From: Lithodes maja
Taxonomy: Eukaryota > Arthropoda > Malacostraca > Decapoda > Lithodidae
Direction: 5' to 3'
DNA length: 64,000 nt
Assembly (NCBI GenBank): GCA_037953745.1
Contig: JBAKBP010004318.1
Coordinates: 62,001-126,000 of the forward strand
Part shown: in pieces, positions 1 through 11,600 of the stretch
How the letters are laid out: every line of letters begins with the position of its first letter
Position numbering within the stretch: position 1 is the stretch's first letter
Made by a program: the position numbers and the translations under genes
Notes under the pieces: model-generated
Databases searched by the model: none
What the model was told of the DNA's origin: nothing
Seen by the model: only the letters and a program-made list of their open reading frames with translations

Positions 1-131
1 ATGCACTGAAACTAGGTACAGCACAAATTCCATCCCAATATATCTTCCCATTGACATATTGGGATTCGAACCCGGGTCCATTGGATTACCAGTCCAGTGG
101 CAAGACCACTCTGTCACACCTCCCCTACACG
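1..131 (-). repeat. tRNA-derived SINE head (fragment)
   Basis: Read on the minus strand this piece has an A-box-like stretch (TGACAGAGTGG) followed by a good B box (GGTTCGAATCCC), the internal RNA polymerase III promoter layout of a tRNA. A TGGA/TCCA stem closes a 7-base loop with GGT in the anticodon place, but the acceptor and T stems do not pair well, so it is a tRNA-derived SINE or pseudogene and not a working tRNA. Its far end runs off the window start. Confidence 0.6.
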
Positions 132-877
132 ATCACACATATATATATATTGCTGTGAGAATCTATTGCTCTTCTCTGTGTTCCTCCATTGCCTACGTTA
201 TATCTTTCTTTTTTCTTTCTTGTATATAGTTTGTATGGCTCTTTCATTGGTTTTACTTCTTACTCCAATTCTTCTTATGTGTCTTTGCTTCTGCAATCGG
301 CTCCACTATTCTTTGATCTGCTCTGCTCTGCTCTTCTCCTCGTATCATCTTATCTGCAATACTCATCTCTGTTCTTCGTATTACTGTTCATTAGAGTGCT
401 TGGAGAGGATTCTAGGCACTTGGCAGCCATCTTAGTTTGTCCATCTACCCGCGGAAATATATTGCATGGTTCTCTGGTCGTTTGTCTCTTTTATCTCTCC
501 TTTTGTCTATTTTTAGCACTGTCTTTATAATACTTAATCTTGTTCTTTTGTCAGTTTGTGTTTTTCTTGCGCTAATCTTTTGCGTCTCTGCTTTACTCTT
601 CTCTTAATGGATCTTCTCTTCCCTGCTATTTTACACCTCTCTATTTATTTTCTCTTCTTCTCATCTCTTCTGTTTTCTTTTTTTCTATTCTTATCTTATT
701 TTCTCTCTACTCTTCTCTTTTCTTCTCTCCTCTTTTTTTTTCCTACTCTCCTCAGTGTTCTTAAAAGTCGTCCTATTTACTTCCTTTGTCAATAGTCACG
801 CTCGAAGTTCATGCCACACCACAATTTCCACTTTAATGGTTTTCTTGATAAAAAATATATACATTCTTTTGCCATAG

Positions 878-879
<2 letters not shown>
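132..879. other. Pyrimidine-rich DNA without a supported gene
   Basis: The stretch is strongly C/T-biased on the plus strand. The open frames here (runs of Leu, Phe and Ser) follow from that composition and show no domain. It ends in a run of about 26 A at 881-906, so it could be the body and tail of a plus-strand retroposon, but no family can be named. Confidence 0.4.
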
Positions 880-906
<27 letters not shown>

Positions 907-908
<2 letters not shown>

Positions 909-1297
909 GTTCATTGGAGGTGCTTAGAGGGCACAGTAGGACATTTGGTGACCCCCTCGCTGACATGGCTCTCTGGGCCCGGGAATATACTGTAGACTTG
1001 AGGCATACTGTATTCCCGACGTTTGGGGGAGTTCAGGTTCTCGGGCAAAGATTCCCGAAGTTTAGGGGAGTTGATGCTCTTGGGCTACTTTTCTGTGTCC
1101 ATGACAATCACTTATCCTAGCCCAACCTGAACGAACCGAAGCTGACCTAATGCAATGGTCAAGTTAGGATAGGTTGGGTAGGATTGAGTCAAGTTAAGTC
1201 TAACCTGACCGAGCCTAATGTAATCTAATTCAATAGTTAGGCTTGGTTAGGTTGGGAAGGTTTGGGTCTGGTTAAGCTAGGACAAGTTACCCTGATC
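907..1297. repeat. Unassigned DNA with degenerate TTAGG-like repeats
   Basis: From about 1118 to 1290 short words such as CCTAACC, TTAGGTTGGG and GTTAGGAT recur in both orientations. They look like decayed forms of the arthropod telomere unit TTAGG or of the common CCTAA-type low-complexity repeat. No gene is visible. Confidence 0.35.
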
Positions 1298-1305
1298 GTC
1301 TATAG

Positions 1306-1846
1306 CAGTGTTATTCACTAATTTTTTCGAGAGAGCCAAAAGTTCATGACATATTCAGAGTGAAAGCCGCATAAGCCATAAGGCAAATAAGCCACGAGGA
1401 AAAGCAGAACAAAATAATATATAGGAACTAATTTACATATGTTTGTGGGTTTCCATAGCCACAGATTTATAGAACAAGACTATAGGTAGCGCCAACGAAC
1501 TTGACACTAATCTGAACCTCTTAACGTCTTATAACTCAAAATTAATGAAAGCAATCGGGCTGACATTTCTATAATTTGGGAAGAGTCCACCAGGAAATTG
1601 GTGTAGAAATTTACAGCCAGTTTACTTAATGTCCTTTTGAGTTACGAAGAGGTCAGGGATCGATATGTGTGTCAAGTTCGTTGGCGCTACCTATAGTAAC
1701 CTTTTTTATATTGAAATCCTTTAGTAAAAATATATTATATTATAATTTTTGACTTTAATAATATAAATTACAAAAATAAATATTTTAATTTAATGTTGTG
1801 ATGACCGGAAATGAGCCAGCTGTTCTTTTACTTTCTCCATGTTCGT

Positions 1847-1882
<36 letters not shown>

Positions 1883-2152
1883 TCCTGTATAATGGGTGCT
1901 CTCTTTTTTCTCCTTTTCTCTTTGTGTTGAATAATTATGAAAAGTAAAGAATTGCCAGGGCCACTAGGCCTATTCCCATTAGTAATGTTATTAAGTGATA
2001 CGTCATATACGGCATAATGATGCAAAATACTGTATATCTAATATTTTGGACTTTTCTCTGATTACTGATGAATTCTCTCTCTCTCTTGCGAGCCGCCAAT
2101 CAGGTCATTGCGAGCCGCCACTGGCTCGCGAGCCGCGGAATGAAGACCACTG
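1306..2152. mobile_element. Non-autonomous hAT element
   Basis: The ends are CAGTGTTATTC and, reversed, CAGTGGTCTTC, with further similarity inside (both reach GAGCCA). The element is flanked by a perfect 8-bp duplication GTCTATAG at 1298-1305 and 2153-2160, which is the hAT signature. It is 847 bp, too short for a transposase and with no coding frame, and contains a (CT)n run near 1852-1878 and a smaller inserted element at 1480-1696. Confidence 0.85.
1480..1696. mobile_element. Small palindromic-ended MITE inside the hAT element
   Basis: The two ends are exact inverted copies over about 28 bp, starting CTATAGGTAGCGCC and continuing to GAACTTGACAC. The outermost CTATAG is itself palindromic, so a TA duplication (Tc1/mariner type) fits but cannot be told apart from the element's own end. 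It has no coding capacity and must be younger than its hAT host. Confidence 0.65.
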
Positions 2153-2160
2153 GTCTATAG

Positions 2161-3284
2161 TAAAATACAAGTAGTTCAGACTTCGGTACTTAACTTATAT
2201 ATGGTTCAACGTAGATAACAGTCCGATGATATTCACCTACTTACTGACGAAGTATCGGATCTTGTAACCCATCAGCGTCAATTATTAAAACTAAAACATT
2301 CTAATTTATAATGCTTATTAGCCCAAACGAAATATACAGTATGTAATAAATTAGTAAAATAGTATGAGGCTGAATATTGTAAGCTAAAACATTATCATTA
2401 ACCAAACTATTGCGGTGTTTATTATTGATAAACAAACATGTATATTACAAACAAATGCAAAAGTATTATACTACAGTATAAACAATACATTCAGCAATAA
2501 AAACATTAATCCTGACAAGTTTCAGCGTTCTTACAAATATGATTTTACTGACTTACATACACTCATACACACTGTACATAATAATGGGTATGAAAGGGGT
2601 AATTATAGTGGCTATGCTAATCAGCCCATTTAAAAGTATTGATAATAATACACCCATCTAGGACAAGGAAAATAAGGTAAAATACTGTCGATTTACCCAA
2701 TGATTTTATATACCTCTTTTATACCAATCTACCATTGAAAGGTACTGTATACTGATGTTAATATACCCATTGAATTCAAGAATAAAAAGGTAAATCACTA
2801 TCATAGAGCCAATGCTTGCATATACCCTTTTCATACCCTATTTACACCCTTGATTTTTGACAGTGCACAGGGCACTGTTTTAACGATACAAAAAACTAAC
2901 ATTTATTGATACCAGATTTGTATAGGGGGAGATATTGAAGAATAACAAATAATCTTACATTTATTGATACCAGATTCCAATGCAATCTGCCGTAAAATGA
3001 TATCGTGTGAGACACTGGCTTAATCAATGAAAAGGGAGATTGAAATGTTTACGGCGCACAGTCACTGGCAAACGCTCTGTTTCACCTCCCCTCCCCCAAC
3101 GTTGAATTTATTTATCTCTCTATTTGGAAGAAGAAAGTACTGTTTGCACTGTACACCAAATAACAACTAAAAAAAAATATGGGGTTAATGATAGTATGAA
3201 AAATGAAATTCAATGTCAATATTAATAAAGTAAACGTGCCGTTTCGCCCAAAATCAAAACGGCATACCCAACTCTGCGATGGGT
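2161..3284. other. AT-rich DNA, no gene seen
   Basis: No supported gene. A weak inverted pair, ATGGGTATGAAAGGGGTA near 2585 and its near-complement near 2825, may mark an old MITE of about 260 bp. The words TTTATTGATACCAGATT repeat near 2900 and 2960. Confidence 0.35.
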
Positions 3285-3542
3285 TACCATCATCACTACT
3301 AATACCACCATCAATCACAATCATATCTACTACTGCCATCATCACTACAACTGCCACAATCATCATGACTATTGTCATCATCACCATTACTATGATCATC
3401 ATCACTACTACAATTACAATCATCAGTACTACTCTCACCATCATCACTACTACTGTCACCATTGTCACTACCATCTTAATCACTACTATCATCATTGATA
3501 CTACAACTATCAACCATCATTACTACTATCATCACCACCATC
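3285..3542. repeat. Imperfect trinucleotide microsatellite (ATC/ACT)
   Basis: A 250-bp tract made mostly of ATC, ACT and ATT triplets. It yields long open frames in both directions (Thr/Ile on plus, Met/Val on minus), which are artefacts of composition. Confidence 0.8.
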
Positions 3543-3545
3543 TTA

Positions 3546-5043
3546 TGCCCCTTTCCCACTGGTGAGACAAGTCACGATTTTCGTCGCCGATTACTTAGTT
3601 TTGTCAAATTCGCAAGAATACGTGCGTGCGACGTTCACGATTTTGACCGTAACAAACAGATGACAAATTATACTCAGCGAAGATATCGCCGATGTCGGCG
3701 ACGCAATCGCCGACCTTCTGCGACGTTATCGGCGAAGTGAGCGATGTTTCGCCGATGACCTCTGCGAGGCATGTCACATTTTCAAAAATATCTTGCGAAA
3801 TCATGCGAGGATGAAAGAAAACCCTCATATATTCTGCGACGTCTTTTTCGGCGATGCTTGATGGTTCGGCGTATTGAAACCTGGATGGGGATAAACGTCT
3901 TAAAACCCCCAGAGTGCGGACTCGCCGAAAAAAAATAGTAGCAGCGAAACGACTGCACCTATGGCTTTCATATTTCTACCACATGTACCTTACCCTTCTG
4001 GCTTCTTGCCACCACCAACACAACCCCCTCCCCCCACCCACTCGCTGACTATCGGTCGCCTCACAAAGAAAAAAAGGAAAATATGTGGCGGCGAAACGAC
4101 TGAACCAATTGGTTCCATATTTGTGTGACAAGTCCCCTACCCTTCTGTCGTCCCCCCACCACACTCCCACCTCCCTCCCACCACCCACTTCCAGCGTATC
4201 CATACGAAGAAAAGGAAAAAAAGGAAAATCCATGGTGGCGAAACTACCTCACCAATCGGCTTCATATTTGTAACAAGAGTCAATTACCCTTCTACCTTCC
4301 CCCCACCATCCCCCAAATATGAAAACTAATGGGGTTAACCATGAGGAAGAAAGGGGACCAGAAGAAAGACCCAAAAACAAAAATATATATATGTTGGCTC
4401 ACTACCGCTCACCAGGAAAATATTGAAACCTGGATGGGGGTAAACGTCTTAAAACAGTAGGCTGAACGGACGAACGGATTATAGGCAAAGAGAGAGGGAG
4501 AGAAAGAAAAAAAAAACGAGGGAGAGAAAGAGAAAACAGCGAGGTGGGCTCAATTAAGCTAAGCCGTAACTAAACATTGAGCCCACCTCGCTGTTTTCTC
4601 TTTCTCTCCCTCCTCGTTTTTTTTTTCTTTCTCTCCCACCTCGCCGAAGGTGCTCTTTGGCATCGTCGATGTTCTCGGAACATCTGAGAGCATCGGCGAG
4701 CAGAGCATCGGTGAGCATCCATGCAGCGTTGCAAAGGTTTTTTATGCGAAACCCTCCGCGATGTCTCGCCGATGGATGTCGCAGATGATCGCAGATACCC
4801 TCGCAGATCCCTTCGGCAATGCTCGACGATGCTTGTGAGGGTAACCAAGCCTCGTGAGTCCTCGTCCAAAATTTTGAACTGTGCGAACATTTGCGAAGGC
4901 CCTTGCGAGGCCTTGAGAAGCCTTGAGAGGCCTTGAGAGTCAAACGATTGTTCATGAGAGGTGTTGAGACATGTTACGAATGTGCCAATTTATTGGTATC
5001 GGCAACGAAAATCGTGACTTGTCTCACCAGTGGGAAAAGGGCA
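3546..5043. mobile_element. Non-autonomous PIF/Harbinger-like element
   Basis: The left end reads TGCCCCTTTCCCACTGG and the right end is its near-exact inverse. Similarity continues for about 45 bp through GTGAGACAAGTCACG to GCCGAT. TTA stands immediately outside both ends (3543-3545 and 5044-5046), matching the 3-bp TWA duplication of PIF/Harbinger elements. There is no transposase. The interior has many CGCCGATG-type words and a long purine/pyrimidine inverted repeat (arms about 4493-4554 and 4575-4637). The family call rests on TSD length and overall form. Confidence 0.65.
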
Positions 5044-5882
5044 TTACTCTTCTGGCTTCTTGCCACCACCAACACAACCCCCTCCCCCCACCCACTCGCT
5101 GACTATCGGTTGCCTCACAAAGAAAAAAAAGGAAAATATGTGGCGGCGAAACGACTGAAGCAGGTTCCATATTTGTGTGACAAGGCCCCTACCCTTCTGT
5201 CGTCCCCCCACCACACCCCCACCTCCCTCCCACCACCCACTTCCAGCGTATCCGTACGAAGAAAAGGAAAAAAAAGGAAAATCCATGGTGGCGAAACTAC
5301 CTCACCAATCGGCTTCATATTTGTAACAAGAGTCAATTACCCTTCTACCTTCCCCCCACCATCCCCCAAATATGAAAACTAATGGGGTTAACCATGAGGA
5401 AGAAAGGGGACAGAAAAACGACCCAAAAACAAAAATATATATATATATATGTTGGCTCGCTACCGCTCACCAGGAAAATATTGAAACCTGGATGGGGGTA
5501 AACGTCTTAAAACAGTAGGCTGAACGGACGAACGGATTATAGGCAAAGAGAGAGGGAGAGAAAGAAAAAATAAACAAGGAGGGAGAGAAAGAGAAAACAG
5601 AGAGGTGGGCTCAATTAGGCTAAGCCGTAACGTCAACATTGAGCCCACCTCGCTGTTTTCTCTTTCTCTCTCTCCTCGTTTTTTTTTTCTTTCTCTCCCA
5701 CCTCGCCGAAGGTGCTCTTTGGCATCGTCGATGTTCTCGGAACATCTGAGAGCATCGGCGAGCAGAGCATCGGTGAGCATCCATGCAGCGTTGCAAAGTT
5801 TTTTTTATGCGAAACCCTCCGCGATGTCTCGCCGATGTCGCAGATGATCGCAGATCCCTTTAGCGATGCTCGATGATGCTTG
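5044..5882. repeat. Tandem second copy of the Harbinger-like interior, truncated
   Basis: From the TTA outside the right terminal repeat, the sequence restarts with the same text found from about 3990 (for example GCTTCTTGCCACCACC at 4001 and 5055, spacing 1054). It repeats the internal hairpin (arms ending near 5615 and starting near 5638) and stops where the CR1 tail begins at 5883, so a third terminal repeat, if it existed, has been lost. Confidence 0.7.
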
Positions 5883-6594
5883 AACATAAGAACATAAGAA
5901 CATAAGAAAATGGGGGTTCTGCAGAAAGCCGATTGGCCTAAGCAAGGCAGATCCCTGTCCCACACAACCCCAAATCAATTACAAAGCCCAATTATACGCT
6001 CAACACTCTAATACCCTGAGGATCATCTTACCAAAATGGTTAGAGATTAACGCAGGATTATGGGGGTCTGCAGAGCGCTGATTGGCCCAATCCGGCTGAT
6101 CCCCCTTCACACCCAACCCTTCTCGTCCATATGCTTATCCAATTTTATCTTAAAGCTCCCTACAGTTTTAGATCCCACTATAGCACTTGGTAGTCCATTC
6201 CACCCATCTACAACTCTGTTACCAAACCAATATTTGCCTATATCTTTTCTGAAACGAAATTTATCTAATTTGAAACCATTGGTACAAGTTCTTTCGCTAT
6301 CACTGAGCTTTAGTACATTTGTCATGTCCCCTTTGTTAATCCCACTAACCCACTTGAACACCTCTATCATATCCCCTCTAACTCTGCGTCTCTCTAACGA
6401 ATGTAAACCTAATTTCTTCAACCTTTCTTCATACGGAAGATTTCTAATATTATGGATCTCCAATGAGTCTATGTCCATTCTGTAATAAGGACACCAAAAT
6501 TGGACAGCATAATCCATATGGGGTCTCACTAATGACAAGTAAAGTTTTAAGATAACATCAGCAGTTCTGTTACTCACACTCCTAGAGATGAACC
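5883..6594 (-). pseudogene. CR1-like LINE, 3' fragment
   Basis: On the minus strand this carries the last 160 or so residues of a CR1-like ORF2: a segment with LVRPHMDYAVQFW and YRMDIDSLE, then RNLPYEERLKKLGLHSLE, RRVRGDMIEVFKW, KDIGKYWFGNRVVDGWNGLP and the C-terminal LDKHMDEKGW. A 3' untranslated part and an (AACATAAG)3-type tail follow at 5883-5908. The frame is open but 5'-truncated exactly where the LTR element starts, so it lacks the endonuclease and the RT catalytic core. Part of the 3' end is present twice (ATGGGGGT-CTGCAGA near 5909 and 6059). Confidence 0.85.
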
Positions 6595-8411
6595 TGTGAC
6601 GCATGTCGAGTATGAGCATGCTGTACAGAACGCCCAGTCAGGCCCCACTCTCGCTAGGATCGTCAGGGCAGGAACTTTGGCTGTAGTCTGTGTAGAGTTT
6701 CCTAACTCAGTTTATGTGAACCGTTGTACTATAAGTATTATCATTATGTATTTTGTTTTCTTCTAAGTCAACGAGTTCTATTTTATATCATTAGATATAA
6801 GTATTGTGTGTGGGATTTATATATATATAATGATGCGAAGAGAGAGAGAGTTATGTAACACCGACCAGTGAGCGCGCCACGAGGGGTAGGCCTAATTCCC
6901 CCCTCCCTCCCTCCTCAAGCGTGGGAAGTTCTTTGTCGATCCCCGATTGAGAGAGTATGTGACGTCATGATTGCCGTTATGCTCGCTACGGGGCCGAGTA
7001 TAAAAAGGGAGGTCCCGCCGCATTTTCCTCAGAACTCATCAGGCAAAGCGACCTCTCATATCCCTTGCAACTATCCATATTCTTCCGACTGATGTGAACT
7101 TTCTCTACTCTCTGAACAGCCTATCTTCTACTCTTCTCGTCCCTGTTTAACCTCCATGACCCCCCCTTTGGTGCAGATTTAGTCAGCCAAAGTATTATCG
7201 CTTGAGTTCTCACGAGATAAGTGCCTGTTAGATAGCCTATTTTGGAAGGGTTAACTAGAATAGGATTGATTGATGTTTGTTGCACTCGTATATGTATTTC
7301 CCTGTGTACTATTATTCATGTTCCTGTTTTCTGCTGGTTTAGGTAATGCTAGACTGGGATAGGGTTCCTCGAGTTGTGATTTCCTATGAGTGCTAGGTTG
7401 GTTGAACCAGCACAATTGCAACGGAGACGTGGGAAGCCTAGGGGGTCTTTTTGATTGTGTACCGTGGGAGTTTAGCACTGTGTTGCGAGTGAGGGCTTTT
7501 GCCTGTGCCACCCAACACTGTGCTATCTCATTTGCTTGACTTTGAGAGGATCGCCAGGAGAGAACCAGATACTAGTGATCTGGATCTCTCAAGAGAGCAT
7601 CCCGTCAATTACCGTAATTTGGCCGCACAGTCTTAAGGACCTCGCTAGGCTACGAGCCGCTTGCTCAGCCATTGTCTCTTAACCTTAGATATCCCAGCTA
7701 GACTTTGCTCGACCAGCAGATACAGCATAGTATTGAAGCTTCTCCTTATGTATATTATTGTTTAAGCACTATTGATTTCATGTGTGGCACGCTTAGCTAC
7801 TTCAGAGATTAGTGGCCCACGAGCACAATCTTAGTAGGCTATTGCCAGTGCATTGTCGGAGTACTTCTTCTTAATGTTTGCCATATCCTATTGCTTATTC
7901 TTATAATTCTTCTTATGTCAATTAAAGCCTTTAATTACCAGTGAGTTATTCATTAAATTGCTGTTCAAAATCCGATACTTACTTCTTATGAGTATTCGAG
8001 AAGCATCTAACTTATCAGAAGATTCCTTGCTTGATGCTCGAGGACTATTGTTTAACGTAACGTAATAGTGCCGATCCGAAGTAGAGGGTGGAGGACTTCT
8101 TAAGTTCTTAGTTCAAGGGTGGATTACTTCGGCTTCGGCCAACACTATTCTTTAGTGTTGTAGTACTTTCTTCTTTGTTTGATTGTTGACCAGACTAGAT
8201 AACTCCCGTCTTGCTATTAGTCTGTTGTGTGAAACGCTAGTACCGAGTTCTTGTATACCCCGTTATAGCAGATAGAACTCTGGAGGGTAGTGGCGTTTTT
8301 TGTTCGGCTGGCAGTACTCTGGGGTTGGGATCGTGTGTTTCCGTTGTGGCAGCGAGCCATACTCGAGTCCTGTGTAAGAGCCCTAGTGTACCCGAGTGCC
8401 CGGTCGTAACA
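6595..8411 (+). repeat. 5' long terminal repeat
   Basis: Begins TGTGACGCATG and ends GGTCGTAACA. It matches the 3' repeat along its full 1817 bp, as far as can be followed by eye. It carries a core promoter (CRE and TATA box) around 6960-7010. Confidence 0.92.
6959..7007 (+). promoter_or_regulatory. LTR promoter: CRE palindrome and TATA box
   Basis: TGACGTCA, the palindromic CREB/ATF site, lies about 35 bp upstream of TATAAAAAG at 6999-7007. The same arrangement recurs 6251 bp downstream in the second LTR. Transcription would start about 25-30 bp after the TATA box, placing the U3/R border near 7030; that start is inferred. Confidence 0.7.
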
Positions 8412-8412
8412 A

Positions 8413-8428
8413 ATGGCGACCTTGCTTA
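8413..8428 (+). other. Candidate primer-binding site
   Basis: Just inside the 5' LTR stands TGGCGACCTTGC. TGGCGACC is a common start for tRNA primer sites in Gypsy and BEL elements, being complementary to a tRNA 3' end GGTCG-CCA. The tRNA species is not decided here. Confidence 0.6.
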
Positions 8429-8628
8429 GGATTTTGTGAACAGTATAATTTTTTTTGCAGAATTGTACAACATTTGTTTGTTCGTACTTTAGCGTACATA
8501 TTGAAGAATATTTTTTTTTTGTAAGGCAATTAGGAGAGCATTTAAGAGACTCCAGTTAATTTAGTAATTAGTGCTTGCATAAGGGAGTTTAACACTTTTG
8601 TCTCGAGAATTTTTTGGTGAACTTCAGT

Positions 8629-11600
8629 ATGTCGGGCCCTAGTACTGACGAGGAGCGAGAGATGCTAAGTGAGGAGGTGCCGTTAGTAACTAGTGAGGAG
8701 GATGCTAGATTTTTTGTGAGTAAGCAGTACCATGTGACGGAGGAGAGGCTGACTGGGGTGAATGTTTATGGCTTGCACCTGATAGCCAAGGTTTTGGGCA
8801 AATCCAATGTAGTAGGGATGTCCAAGGGGGAGCTGATTTCCTGGGTGTTGCGTGGGCGACATGGGGTTTCGGAGGAGAGGGCGTTTGGGGGGGTTCCTCC
8901 CCAGATCCCCTCTCACTCGACTCCCACAGTGCCGTCCACTCAGTTGCCGGAGGTTAGCACTCTCCCACAGAGGGATGAGCATTGGAAGATTGGAGTGCCC
9001 TCGGGCGGTGCGTATGGTGGTTCCCCAGTTCTTGCCCCCCCTCCTTCAGTAGTGGCAGTTCCCTCTTCCGGCCTGTCTCCTGAGATGATATTTAAACTCG
9101 AGCTTGCTAAAATTGAGTCTAGGAGGCATGAGAAGGAGATTGAGGCTGAGACTAGGAGGCAGGAGAATGAGACTAGGAAGCAGGAGATGGAGAATGAGAC
9201 TAGGAGGCATGAGATTGAGGTTAGGAGGCACGAGGCTGAGCTTAGGTACGACTCAGAGAAATATTGTGCTCAAATAGATTTAGATAAGACTCGTGCAGAG
9301 TCGACAGGGATTCGGATGGGCCGTGAGGGCCAAGTAAGAGAACAGTCCTTGTCTCACTTAGTCAAATTGGTGCCGGCATTTAGTGAAACTGAAGTCACAG
9401 AATTTTTTAATCGTTTTGAGAAGAAGTGTAGGGAGCATAATTGGCCTGAAGAGAAGTGGGCAGCTCTAGTCTCCTCAAGACTTACGGGTAAGGGTCTGAA
9501 GGCTTATGATGCACTGCCTTTAGAGTCTTGCATTGACTACCCAGTATTGAAGAGAGCTGTCCTACGGGCATACGAGTTGCAACCAGAAACATATCGATTG
9601 AAGTTTCGGGGTGTTACGAAGACTAGGGAGGCGACCTTTCTTGAACATGCCCGGGACTTAAAAGATGCACTTGCTAACTGGACACGTTCTGAGAAAGCTG
9701 AGACGGCCGAACAGTTGACTGAGCTGTTTCTGCTCGAGCAGTTTTATAAGTGTACTGGTGCAGATATGACTTTAACTATTAAAGAAAAGAACCCTAAAAC
9801 TCTACAGGAGGCAGCTGAGATGGCTGACCTCCGGCTATCATTAATTCGTGGGTGCGGGTCTGCCCAGCGTAGTGAGGCAGGTAACAAGGGGCGTGACACC
9901 CCACCCCCCCGAGTTGGTGATATACATTATGCAAACAAGTACAAGAGCTATGATACCAAGACTGACCACAAGACTAACACCGTCCCATTTAAGAAGGGGC
10001 CGGGCCCTTCCCAGTACCAAGGGAAGCCCAGAGGGGAGTTGGAGTGTTATCTTTGTCATGAAAAGGGGCACTTTGCAAGAGTCTGTCCTAGCAAACCACC
10101 TACAGCAGCTGTGTCTTTGGCCTGCAACATTGGTGTGTCTCCGAAGTCTTCTGAGTTTGCCCGGGGCAGTTCGTCAGAGGCTGAGGCACAGCCAATGCAG
10201 AAACACCTGAGAGGCTCGAACCCTGCTCAGGATGTTTTTTGCGACCATAGAGGACGGGGTTGCGTGATGTGGGCGGGGCGCAAGCATGGAGTAGAGGTCT
10301 TGCGTGATACAGGTGCTTCCCAGACTCTGATGAACAATTTGACTGGCTACCCTATAAATGCGGCTCGAGTGGTAGTGGTGCAGGGTATTAATGCAACTCG
10401 GTCATACCCGCTGGTGCGGTTGGAGTTGGAGGTGGATGGTGTGACACGTGAATTGGATGTTGGGATTGTGGAGAAACTGCCAGTGGAGGGCGTCGACCTT
10501 CTTCTCGGTAACGACTTTGCAATGCCCGCTTCTGAGGTTCTACCCTTAGTCGTTGCCGAGAGGACGGCCGACGTGAGTGGGGGAGAGCAAGAGTGTGTCG
10601 AGCGGTGCCAGGCACAACCCATGGCGTGTGCTGTCACCTGGGCTCGGACAGCTAAAGTGTCACAGCCTAGTCCTCCGTCTTCCGACCAGCAGAGGAACGA
10701 TCAACAGGAGGAGGCTAAAGCTGGAGTTGGTTTTAAGAGTTTTGACTCGGCGGCTCTCCTGGTTGATTCAGTATTAGCACCTATGTTAGAGTCTGGAGAG
10801 GCCCCAGGACCTGTCACAGCTAGTGAGGAGGTAGGGCCGGAAGAGACTCAGAGGCAGCAACGTTACACACAGAGAGAAAAAAGGGTTGCTCAGTTGGAGG
10901 ATCCGGAAGTTCAGAAGTGTGGTAATGGTGCTGTCGAGATTAAACACGAGGACGGGGAAGCATGTCATGTGAACCTGTTGGAGGAGTTTGTGAGGCAACC
11001 ACCTGAGCAGCCTACTGTCCCTGCGTTGGTCTGCCGCGGCCAAGGTGGAGAAGGAGAGGGGGGCAGTAGGGCACAGGTGGAGGAGAGTAGGGATTGTCAT
11101 GTCTCGGCGAAGCAGTGGGCGGGGGACACGAGTCTGGTGGCTGTGGAAGTGCTAGAGCACCTGCCTGAGCAGCAGTGTGCAGCACTCCAGCACCAGCTCG
11201 GTTCATACCCCACTGGTCGTGCCGAGCCCCTGAGTCTCACAACTCGGGCGGTGCGAGATGTTCCGCAGGCAGGTCATGTGACTGTTAAAAGACCGTTAGC
11301 CTCGTTGTTTCGGTGGTTTAAGGTGGGCGACGAGGCCTTGGCATGGTTGCCAGGTCAGGGTCGACCCATGGCTGCCAAGGGTGGTGGTCAAAAGGAGGAC
11401 ATTGAGCAGATTGGTAGGGTCGGCTGTGGTATCGCAGTGCCCGGTCGTCACATAGCCTCCCAATGCTGCTCTAGTCTAATGCAACAGCCCTACCACAGAC
11501 CGACTGTATCTGGCCATGTCGCTAAAAGCGGTGATGCTGCGCAGGCAGATGTCGTCACAAGGAATGTGGGGGTGCGCATGTACGGTATCGGCGGGGAAGC

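Noticed and set aside
97..795. Three overlapping plus-strand open frames rich in Leu, Phe and Ser
   Set aside because: They follow from C/T-rich composition, have no domain and overlap each other in different frames.
914..1120. 68-codon plus-strand frame after the poly-A
   Set aside because: No recognised domain, no context for a gene, and length expected by chance.
3112..3565. Open frames in both strands (Met/Val-rich and Thr/Ile-rich)
   Set aside because: Produced by the imperfect ATC/ACT microsatellite.
4933..5382. 149-codon frame across the Harbinger-like right end and the tandem unit
   Set aside because: It crosses a transposon boundary and reads through Pro-rich low-complexity sequence; not a gene.
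7251..7511. 86-codon minus-strand frame, present twice
   Set aside because: It recurs at 13502-13762 only because both lie in the identical LTRs; no domain.
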